Virus record (IMG/VR): IMGVR_UViG_2088090015_000068
Location: 1 to 21,459 of that record
Length of the DNA: 21,459 nt
Direction: 5' to 3' (one strand)
Source of the DNA: a virus
The number at the start of each line of letters is the position of its first letter. Within the stretch, counting starts at the first letter, position 1. Below the pieces are notes generated by a model. It had not been told where the DNA came from, did not search any database, and saw only the letters and a list, made by a program, of their open reading frames with translations. Position numbers and translations under genes: made by a program. Shown here piece after piece: positions 6,117 to 11,125 of this stretch.

Positions 6117-6773
6117 TTGCTCGCCAGGATTCCCGAACTATTTAGCTGGTTAAACACTATAGGAGGGGCTTTAGCCTCGTTTGCGGCATTAATGGTCACT
6201 ATCGGCTTCGGAAAATGGGGTTGGCCCCGCGTTCGTTCCGCCGTGGGCGCCTCGGCTCGCTTCTTCAAAGGCGTGGCCGCCATCGGCGATCTCCAGGAAA
6301 CCGTAAGTAAGATCCACAAAGAGGTTGTGCCCAACGGCGGGGGCTCGCTCCGAGATGTCGTGAATCGCACAGAAATGGCCCTAACCGTGTTTATTAATTC
6401 CAGTCGCGCTCAATGGGACGGCATGGGGATGTTCGGTATCTTCGAAGCATATCCATCTGGGGAGTTTAACTACGTGAACGGAGTCCTCCAAAAATGGACT
6501 AATCGTTCGGAACTTAGTTTTAAAGGTAACGGCTGGGTTAATAGCATTTCCGCGCCCGACCGCGAGGCGGTACGGCAGGAGTGGGAGTCCTGTACTGAAG
6601 ACGTACGGGAATTTTCCATGAAATTCAATATGCGCCGTGCTGACGGCGTTGAGTTTCCCGTTTTATGGACCGCTACCCCGGTTACTGACCGTAATGGCGG
6701 CCCAATTGTGAAGTGGGTAGGCGTCGTACGCCGCCTTAACGAACCAGGAGAGTCCAGTGCTGCGCCTCATTGA
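6117..6773 (+). CDS. Membrane-anchored PAS-domain protein at the head of the lysis cassette
   Basis: The product is 218 aa with a TTG start at 6117, preceded at 6-base spacing by AAGGAG (6105-6110). Residues about 13-33 form one membrane segment (IGGALASFAALMVTIGF) followed by positive residues. Residues 57-90 form a linker helix with the motif NGGGSLRDVVNR. Residues about 104-206 read as a PAS fold: MFGIFEAYPSGEFNYVNG, then LSFKGNGWVNSISAPDRE, then FNMRRADGVEFPVLWTATPV, and GGPIVKWVGVV as the PAC end. No LOV-type cysteine motif, kinase, GGDEF or HTH output is present. PAS domains sense small ligands, redox or partners. It overlaps the next gene by 17 bases. Two 60-base lines (6421-6540) average about 45% GC, lower than the virion genes, which fits later acquisition. 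Topology and role in lysis timing are inferred. Confidence 0.8.
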   Translation: MLARIPELFSWLNTIGGALASFAALMVTIGFGKWGWPRVRSAVGASARFFKGVAAIGDLQETVSKIHKEVVPNGGGSLRDVVNRTEMALTVFINSSRAQWDGMGMFGIFEAYPSGEFNYVNGVLQKWTNRSELSFKGNGWVNSISAPDREAVRQEWESCTEDVREFSMKFNMRRADGVEFPVLWTATPVTDRNGGPIVKWVGVVRRLNEPGESSAAPH

Positions 6774-7143
6774 CCGCGTCAAGAAGCTCGCCGGCGAGTA
6801 CCAGGAGATTGTTTTCTGGCTTCCCCCCGCCCTCGTTTTACTGTTTATCGCCTTTAAACAGTTGCCGGCCCTTGATCCATATAGCAGCATCGACGGCTTC
6901 GGCCAGCTGTACTCCATGCTGATGAATATCGCGGGGGGCATCATGGTCTGCTTCAGCGCCTGGCTTACTAAGCGCGCCTACCTAGGGGTGTGGTCGGACG
7001 AAGATATATTGCAGGCACAGACCTTCCTGGTCAGCGCCTCAATGACGCCGGGCGAGAAATTCGCCCTTCTCGCCGCCGTCGGCCTTGACCTAGTGAAGTG
7101 GATCCTATGCTTCGTTTTCTGGTATGTAGTTGTCTTCTCCTGA
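6757..7143 (+). CDS. Three-helix membrane protein, candidate holin
   Basis: The product is 128 aa, starting at GTG 6757 with AGGAGAG just upstream. Three hydrophobic segments are visible: residues about 17-36 (VFWLPPALVLLFIAFKQL), about 52-70 (MLMNIAGGIMVCFSAWL), and about 101-128 (FALLAAVGLDLVKWILCF and following). The third ends at the C-terminus. The N-terminus is short and basic (RLIDRVKKL). Three membrane helices, small size and position before the endolysin would fit a class I holin. It lacks a strongly basic C-terminal tail, which many holins have, and the loop with DEDILQAQTFLVSASM is rather long. It could instead be a membrane partner of the PAS protein, whose gene overlaps its start by 17 bases. 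Confidence 0.6.
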   Translation: MLRLIDRVKKLAGEYQEIVFWLPPALVLLFIAFKQLPALDPYSSIDGFGQLYSMLMNIAGGIMVCFSAWLTKRAYLGVWSDEDILQAQTFLVSASMTPGEKFALLAAVGLDLVKWILCFVFWYVVVFS

Positions 7144-7343
7144 CGGGGTGTGCCGCACTCCCTAGCGCCGCCCCCCAGTCAGAACCTACTAGCAGCAGCT
7201 GCCCCCAAGCGGCTATCACCTATCTGCAGAAGGCGGAGACGTACGCACGCTGCCTGTCCACGATCGGTTGCATCGTTGATTTCCAGGCCACAAAGGAACG
7301 AGACCTCGCCAAGGCCCGTGCGGAAGTGGCATGCGCGGAGTAA
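7107..7343 (+). CDS. Small lipoprotein inside the lysis cassette
   Basis: The product is 78 aa from ATG 7107; a GTG nine bases earlier (7098) is the alternative. The first 15 residues give a very short signal peptide ending in the lipobox LLTGC, so Cys15 would be lipidated. The mature part has four further cysteines (in SSSCPQ, YARCLS, IGCIVD, EVACAE), enough for two disulphides in the periplasm, and a helical charged end (KERDLAKARAEV). It overlaps the preceding membrane protein gene by 37 bases and the endolysin gene by 13 bases, each in another frame. It is not the Rz1-like gene, which lies at 8746-9009, so this is an additional lysis-cassette lipoprotein of unknown function. An endolysin regulator or superinfection-exclusion lipoprotein are possibilities only. 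Confidence 0.6.
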   Translation: MLRFLVCSCLLLTGCAALPSAAPQSEPTSSSCPQAAITYLQKAETYARCLSTIGCIVDFQATKERDLAKARAEVACAE

Positions 7344-7990
7344 TTCTGGGCCTGCTGGTTATCTGCTGTGGTGCGGTTATGGCCGCGCCACCCACGAGGG
7401 TATCCCAGCGCGGCGAAAACCTAGTGGTAAAGTGGGAGGTAGGCGGACCCGCCACCTACACTAAAAAGTACCAGCATCCGCTATGGCCTGGAAATAGCGC
7501 CAGCGGGGTCACCATAGGTATTGGTTATGACTTGGGGCATAACTCTGAGTCGCAGATCCTGCGCGATTGGCAGAAGCACCCCCATCGTGGTTATTTGGCG
7601 GCAATGTCGGGGTTTAAGGGCCAAAGCGCTGGAAACCTAGCCGCCCGGCGAAAGTGGATCGTGACCCCTCTGCCGCTGGCAATGGATGTTCTGCGTGACC
7701 CCACCCTGATCCGATACACGAATATCGCGCTGCGCGCTTTCCCAGGCCTGGAAGAGATGCCTCAGCCGGTCATTGATGCCATCGTGGACTTAGTCTACAA
7801 CCGCGGCGGTAACATGCTCGGCAGCGCCCGCCTGGAGATGCGAACCATCCGGGATGTTTGTATCCCAGCTAAAGATTCGCAGTGTGTCGCCAATCAGCTT
7901 CGTGTAATGAAGCGGGTCTGGCGGAACGCCAAGTTGGGGAAAGGCCTCATGGCCCGCCGCGAAGATGAGGCTCGATTGATTGAGCTATGA
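7331..7990 (+). CDS. Exported lysozyme-like endolysin
   Basis: The 219-aa product degrades the peptidoglycan at the end of infection. Residues 1-19 are a hydrophobic export signal (GVILGLLVICCGAVMAA), so it is secreted by Sec or held as a signal-anchor-release form rather than needing a large holin hole. The catalytic region has the lysozyme-like order: Glu36 in VVKWEVGG, a spacer containing YQHPLWPGNSASG, and then VTIGIGYDLGH with Thr61 and Asp67, consistent with the Glu-Thr/Asp arrangement of T4-lysozyme-like and related families. A helical C-terminal part follows, with VIDAIVDLVYNRGGN, where N-R-G-G is a familiar element of these enzymes. GGAAG at 7322-7326 sits only four bases before the ATG. 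The stop overlaps the next start as ATGA. The exact glycosidase family is uncertain. Confidence 0.85.
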   Translation: MRGVILGLLVICCGAVMAAPPTRVSQRGENLVVKWEVGGPATYTKKYQHPLWPGNSASGVTIGIGYDLGHNSESQILRDWQKHPHRGYLAAMSGFKGQSAGNLAARRKWIVTPLPLAMDVLRDPTLIRYTNIALRAFPGLEEMPQPVIDAIVDLVYNRGGNMLGSARLEMRTIRDVCIPAKDSQCVANQLRVMKRVWRNAKLGKGLMARREDEARLIEL

Positions 7991-8271
7991 TTCGGTGGTT
8001 GGCCCGCACTAGCCTGGGAGTCTTCCTCCTCATAATTGTATACTTAGCCTACTTCGCGACGTATATTACAATCCAATACCCCCTGGAGAACCGGCATGGC
8101 CGAGTGGCGAAAGAACCTGTGGCTGACCAAGGACGAGGCCAAGGAAGCGGGAATGACCCACGAAGGGACCCTGTACGGGATCCCGGTGTATCTGGGCGAC
8201 ACGGACAACCCGGAAGCGTTCTTGGCGGTTCCCAAGATCCCCCTGCTGGTGCTTTGGACGCTGTTTTGTAA
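7987..8271 (+). CDS. Small single-pass membrane ORF with a dubious C-terminus
   Basis: The ATG at 7987 overlaps the endolysin stop (ATGA), giving a 94-aa product. The first 38 residues look real: a basic start (MIRWLAR) and a long hydrophobic helix (LGVFLLIIVYLAYFATYI) ending at YPLENRHG. From 8096 on the frame overlaps the next gene out of phase, and the encoded residues become Gly/Pro/Asp/Arg-rich (GRGQGSGNDPRRDPV), as expected for the shadow of another gene. Either a short membrane protein carries a non-selected tail, or a +1 slip near the C-run at 8079-8083 joins the helix to the following protein. It could be a holin or antiholin by its position after the endolysin. Function unknown. Confidence 0.5.
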   Translation: MIRWLARTSLGVFLLIIVYLAYFATYITIQYPLENRHGRVAKEPVADQGRGQGSGNDPRRDPVRDPGVSGRHGQPGSVLGGSQDPPAGALDAVL

Positions 8272-8353
8272 TAGCGCCTTCGAGTTCTTCGCTATGTTTT
8301 GCCCCGATTCGGTAGAGATTCGAGTCCCAGTTACTTTCGGGGACAAGCTGTGA
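8096..8353 (+). CDS. Small conserved-looking lysis-region protein
   Basis: The product is 85 aa. Residues 1-40 are hydrophilic with clear coding character (MAEWRKNLWLTKDEAKEAG, GTLYGIPVYLGDTDNPE), and residues 49-68 are hydrophobic (IPLLVLWTLFCNSAFEFFAM), followed by a short polar end. A GGAG at 8085-8088 seven bases before the ATG supports its own translation start. The hydrophobic segment contains Asn and Glu, so it may be a weak or re-entrant membrane segment. It is fully nested between the overlapping membrane ORFs at 7987 and 8350, and its stop overlaps the next start as GTGA. I do not recognise the family. Confidence 0.65.
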   Translation: MAEWRKNLWLTKDEAKEAGMTHEGTLYGIPVYLGDTDNPEAFLAVPKIPLLVLWTLFCNSAFEFFAMFCPDSVEIRVPVTFGDKL

Positions 8354-8511
8354 CTGATCCTGTTCCGTTTTTCAAACAGCCTAAATTTCTGCTGACCGCG
8401 GGGGTGATAGCGTTGCTAACTAGTCTTCTAGTTTGGGCCCTGATAAAGCCCGACCAGTATCTGGATGCCGTTAAGTTCCTCGCCGGCGCCTATCTGGGCA
8501 GCCCGACCTAA
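8350..8511 (+). CDS. 53-aa single-helix membrane protein, candidate pinholin or antiholin
   Basis: The GTG start at 8350 overlaps the previous stop (GTGA) and is preceded by the purine-rich GGGGACA near 8338-8344; a longer frame starting at ATG 8299 lies inside the preceding gene and is less likely. The product has one membrane helix at residues about 11-30 (LLTAGVIALLTSLLVWALI) and a short C-terminal helix (YLDAVKFLAGAYLGSPT). Tiny single-helix proteins next to an exported endolysin and spanins are good candidates for pinholins or antiholins; this is based on context. The stop shares bases with the Rz start (TAATG). Confidence 0.6.
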   Translation: MTDPVPFFKQPKFLLTAGVIALLTSLLVWALIKPDQYLDAVKFLAGAYLGSPT

Positions 8512-8882
8512 TGCTCAACTTCGTCTTCCCTCCCTGGGCCCGAGTTGCCCTCATGCTGCTGATCTTCGGTGCCGGCTACTGGACCCGCGGCTCGATCGAG
8601 GCCAGGAAAGAGGTGCGCGAGCTTAAATACCAAGTTAAACAGGCCGACAGGGCCGACGAAACTGTGGCCGACAAACTCCGCAATGAAGCCCGCGCCGATG
8701 CTCAACTATCTGCAGCCCAGCGCAAGAACCAGGACGCAGCCAAACATGACTCATCGTACAACGACTATCTTGATAGCCCTCTGCCTAAGCAGTCTCTTGA
8801 GTTCCTGCGCGACGCAGAGGCTGTCGATCCAAGCCCTGACGGTGCAAAGGCCCGGGTGCGACCTAACCACGGCTCGAACTAA
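8511..8882 (+). CDS. Rz: Rz-like inner-membrane spanin
   Basis: The product is 123 aa with one N-terminal membrane helix (residues about 9-24, WARVALMLLIFGAGYW) and a long charged periplasmic helix (EARKEVRELKYQVKQADRA, then DKLRNEARADAQLSAAQRK), the architecture of i-spanins, which span the periplasm and fuse the outer to the inner membrane after peptidoglycan is degraded. The C-terminus (LRDAEAVDPSPDGAKARV) is less helical. The identification rests strongly on the second reading frame that begins inside it and encodes a lipoprotein (8746-9009), the hallmark of Rz/Rz1 pairs. It is translationally coupled to the small membrane gene before it through TAATG. Confidence 0.82.
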   Translation: MLNFVFPPWARVALMLLIFGAGYWTRGSIEARKEVRELKYQVKQADRADETVADKLRNEARADAQLSAAQRKNQDAAKHDSSYNDYLDSPLPKQSLEFLRDAEAVDPSPDGAKARVRPNHGSN

Positions 8883-9009
8883 CGGCGAGCTGCAGGACTG
8901 CGCCGCCGTCAACCGGCTGGAGCTGAAAAAGGCCAACGCTGACAAGGCCCGGATCCAAGAACTGATCCGCCCAAAGCCTTGGTGGGAAAAGCTTTTTTTC
9001 TGGAAGTGA
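8746..9009 (+). CDS. Rz1: Rz1-like outer-membrane lipoprotein spanin
   Basis: The ATG at 8746 lies inside Rz in another frame, giving 87 aa; the frame is open further upstream but only this start gives a signal peptide. Residues 1-20 are a lipoprotein signal with lipobox LLSSC, Cys21 being the lipidation site. The mature part is longer than lambda Rz1 and not proline-rich; it contains two more cysteines (GCDLTT, QDCAAV), a charged helix (RLELKKANADKARIQEL) and an aromatic end, KPWWEKLFFWK. The gene overlaps the last 137 bases of Rz and extends 127 bases beyond it, so the pair is overlapping rather than embedded. Partner of the i-spanin in outer-membrane disruption. Confidence 0.82.
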   Translation: MTHRTTTILIALCLSSLLSSCATQRLSIQALTVQRPGCDLTTARTNGELQDCAAVNRLELKKANADKARIQELIRPKPWWEKLFFWK

Positions 9010-9022
9010 CCCGCCGGCGCTC

Positions 9023-9028
9023 TATAAT
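9023..9028 (+). promoter_or_regulatory. Perfect TATAAT box directly before the tail module
   Basis: TATAAT ends six bases before the ATG at 9035, in the 25-base gap after the lysis cassette. If used as a -10 box, transcription would start at or near the A of that ATG, giving a leaderless message; the ATG has no Shine-Dalgarno. No convincing -35 hexamer is visible 15-19 bases upstream. Confidence 0.35.
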
Positions 9029-9034
9029 GCAAGT

Positions 9035-10378
9035 ATGAGCAAGCGGGTTACTGACAACGAGCTGCAGCGCCTGGAGGGGTGGCCGCAGGGCATCGACAAC
9101 CTCTCTCAAGAGACGGCCCTCCCGATGGGCAAGGCCGGACGTGGCGGCGTTGTTACCGGTAGCTTGCGTGAGGCCGAGAACCTGGATCTGGACAACGAGG
9201 GGCACCCCTCTCGTCGACCCGGCTACTCCCAGGTCGAAGCCCTCCCCGACCTGCACTCACTATGGGCTAACAAGCGCTTCCCCTTCATGTTTGCTGTCTA
9301 TAACGGCAATCTTGTGGCGTTCGATGAGAACGAGGCGCGTACCACGGTCACCAACCTGGTCTCCCGCTCTTCTAAGATGAGCTATGACTATGACGCCGGC
9401 TGGGTCTACTACACCAACGGCTTCGACAGCGGCCGGGTGAACATGGACCTGGGCCGCCAGCCCTGGGCCATCCAGGCACCCATCGGCCAGCCCTTGGCCG
9501 ATCCGACCGCCGGCACTGGCGGCCTGCCTGGTGGGGTGTACCAGGTGGCTATCACTTACCTTGACGTAGATGGCCGCGAGAGCGGCTCCACGCTCGCTAC
9601 AGAGGTCGAGATCGCCGATGGTGAGGGAATCGCCCTGACATCCATCCCGCAGCCCTCAGACGCGTCCGTGACGGCTGTGAGGGTCTACGCCTCCAAGGCT
9701 AATGGCGAGGAGCTCCGCTACGTTCGTGACCTGGCTGTGGGCATGACTAGCGCGACCATCGCCGTGCATCAGCCAGGCAAGGTCTTGGCGACTCAGTTCC
9801 AAGAGGCTATGCCGCCCGGCCAGATCATCCGCCTGTACAAAGGCTATATGCTCGTTGCCCGCGGCAAGGTCCTCTATGTCTCTGGCGCCGAGCACTATGG
9901 GCAAGCCGTACTACATAACAGCTACGTTAGCTTTAATGAGGACATCTCCCTGCTCGAGGGCGTCCATGTCGATGGCTCGCCGGGTTTGTATCTTGCCGCC
10001 GGTAAACGTACGTACTATCTAGCCGGGGATACTCCCGACCAGTGGCGACGTGCCATTGCCCACCCCCATGGCGCAGTGCCGGGTAGCTCGGTGTTGGTCG
10101 ATGCCACGGTTCTGGGTCTGGAGGTCGCCGGCGATATCCCGTTCTGGCTTGGCGATGACGGCCAGTTTGTGATCGGCACCCCCGCAGGGCGCGTCCAGCC
10201 TCTGCATGCAGAGCGCTACGCGGCTCCCTCAGAGGTCGAGTCGGCAGCAGTGATGTTTCGTGAGGCGGGCGGCCTCCGTCATTTGATCGCCACCCTGCAG
10301 GGCGGGGTATCGAACTCCCTGGCGGTAGGCGACCGGGCTGAAGCGGAGGTCTGGCGCGATGGCGTTCGGATTAGCTGA
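9035..10378 (+). CDS. Nozzle/stabilisation-like tail protein
   Basis: The product is 447 aa. Its start is typical of short-tail nozzle or packaged-DNA stabilisation proteins: GWPQGIDNLSQETALP followed by SLREAENLDLDNEGHPSRRP, a stretch recognisable across many podovirus-like genomes. The rest shows repeated beta-strand blocks consistent with a propeller-like fold: MFAVYNGNLVAFDEN, WVYYTNGFDSGR, a fibronectin-like insert at about residues 160-250 (GGVYQVAITYLDVDGRES, VTAVRVYASKANGEEL), then GYMLVARGKVLYVSGAEH and PFWLGDDGQFVIGTP. It would form the distal tail channel that docks to the adaptor. The ATG has no ribosome-binding site but a TATAAT just upstream. The final 20 bases overlap the next gene. 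Confidence 0.72.
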   Translation: MSKRVTDNELQRLEGWPQGIDNLSQETALPMGKAGRGGVVTGSLREAENLDLDNEGHPSRRPGYSQVEALPDLHSLWANKRFPFMFAVYNGNLVAFDENEARTTVTNLVSRSSKMSYDYDAGWVYYTNGFDSGRVNMDLGRQPWAIQAPIGQPLADPTAGTGGLPGGVYQVAITYLDVDGRESGSTLATEVEIADGEGIALTSIPQPSDASVTAVRVYASKANGEELRYVRDLAVGMTSATIAVHQPGKVLATQFQEAMPPGQIIRLYKGYMLVARGKVLYVSGAEHYGQAVLHNSYVSFNEDISLLEGVHVDGSPGLYLAAGKRTYYLAGDTPDQWRRAIAHPHGAVPGSSVLVDATVLGLEVAGDIPFWLGDDGQFVIGTPAGRVQPLHAERYAAPSEVESAAVMFREAGGLRHLIATLQGGVSNSLAVGDRAEAEVWRDGVRIS

Positions 10379-10544
10379 TGCTAAGGCCAGGCTAGCGACC
10401 TGCAAAGAGTGCCCCGAGTTTGCCCCTGGCCCTATGCGTAATTTAGCCTATTGCCGCTTATGTCGTTGTATAATCAACGCCAAGGTGCTGCTGCCGGCAT
10501 CGACCTGTCCCCTTGATAAATGGCCTAAACCGGAATCCACCTGA
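10359..10544 (+). CDS. Small Cys-rich putative zinc-binding protein
   Basis: The product is 61 aa with a strong ribosome-binding site (GCGGAGGT, 10343-10350) inside the preceding gene. The cysteines form CKEC near residue 15, then CRLCRC near residue 32, then STCP near residue 50, with KVLLPASTCPLDKW at the end. This is the pattern CxxC...CxxCxC...SCPxxKW found in many very small phage proteins of several lineages, thought to bind zinc. No enzymatic role is known to me. It overlaps the next gene by one base. A palindromic TATAAT element sits inside it at 10464-10479. Confidence 0.7.
   Translation: MAFGLADAKARLATCKECPEFAPGPMRNLAYCRLCRCIINAKVLLPASTCPLDKWPKPEST
10464..10479 (+). promoter_or_regulatory. 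TATAAT flanked by perfect inverted repeat
   Basis: CGTTG (10464-10468), TATAAT (10469-10474) and CAACG (10475-10479) form a perfect dyad centred on a consensus -10 hexamer, inside the Cys-rich gene and about 65-75 bases before the next start. No good -35 hexamer is seen. It could be a repressed internal promoter or a coincidence within coding DNA. Confidence 0.25.
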
Positions 10545-11122
10545 TGAACCTAATGGCAAAGCACCGCGCCGAGGCCCTGCGCCGCCTCCGTAGCGGTCAG
10601 TACGAAGTCTCGAAGAACGGCGCGATTCTGGTCCCCGCACTCGGATTGTCCTTTGCCGGTCATTGGGAAACTCAGATCGGTGACGCCCCCTGGGAAATCG
10701 ATCCGAATATCGTGGTCGATGAAGGCATCCTCCATATCCTCGACGTGGCTCTGGACCAGGGCGCTGCGAACTCGGCGTTCTATATCGCGCCATTCGGCGG
10801 CTCGGTCACCCCCGTGAATACCTGGACGGCGGCGAACTTCACCGCGAATTCGACCGAATTCACGAATTACACCGAGTCCACGCGCGTGGCCTGGGCAAAT
10901 GACGGCGCTGCAGCTAATGCCATCGGCAATACGACCACTCCCGCGACGTTTACGATTGGCACCGGCGGCGGCACCATCCGCGGCGCCGCCCTGATCTCGG
11001 CCTCGGCCAAGAGTGCTACGAGCGGCAAGCTGGTCGCTGCCGCGCGCTTCTCGGCGGACAAGGTAATGGCCGCGGCTGAAGAGCTGCGCGTCAAGTACAT
11101 CATCTCCGGCACGTCGAGCTAA
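10544..11122 (+). CDS. Virion-type protein with VDEGxxHxLDVAL motif
   Basis: The product is 192 aa. The segment NIVVDEGILHILDVALDQG followed by AFYIAPFGG is recognisable from a family of small phage structural proteins that carry the pattern VDEGLxHLLDxxL, then an aromatic strand, then a stretch with E(F/Y)TNYTESTRVAW, as here at residues about 105-120. The C-terminal half is small-residue rich and beta-like (TFTIGTGGGTIRGAALISAS). The ATG at 10544 overlaps the preceding stop as TGATG, and a second in-frame ATG follows at 10553; neither has a clear ribosome-binding site, so coupling is likely. Probably a tail or virion component; its precise place is unknown. Confidence 0.65.
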   Translation: MNLMAKHRAEALRRLRSGQYEVSKNGAILVPALGLSFAGHWETQIGDAPWEIDPNIVVDEGILHILDVALDQGAANSAFYIAPFGGSVTPVNTWTAANFTANSTEFTNYTESTRVAWANDGAAANAIGNTTTPATFTIGTGGGTIRGAALISASAKSATSGKLVAAARFSADKVMAAAEELRVKYIISGTSS

Positions 11123-11125
11123 AGA

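Noticed and set aside
8299-8349. Upstream extension of the 53-aa membrane protein
   Set aside because: It lies inside the 8096 gene without a ribosome-binding site; the GTG at 8350 overlaps the preceding stop.
8569-8745. Upstream extension of the Rz1-like gene
   Set aside because: The extension is Pro/Arg-rich shadow of Rz; only the ATG at 8746 gives a lipoprotein signal peptide.
8931-9000. Possible terminator at the T-run near the end of Rz1
   Set aside because: The T-run follows only a four-base stem and an AAAAGCTTTT palindrome without a loop; it encodes the aromatic end of the spanin.
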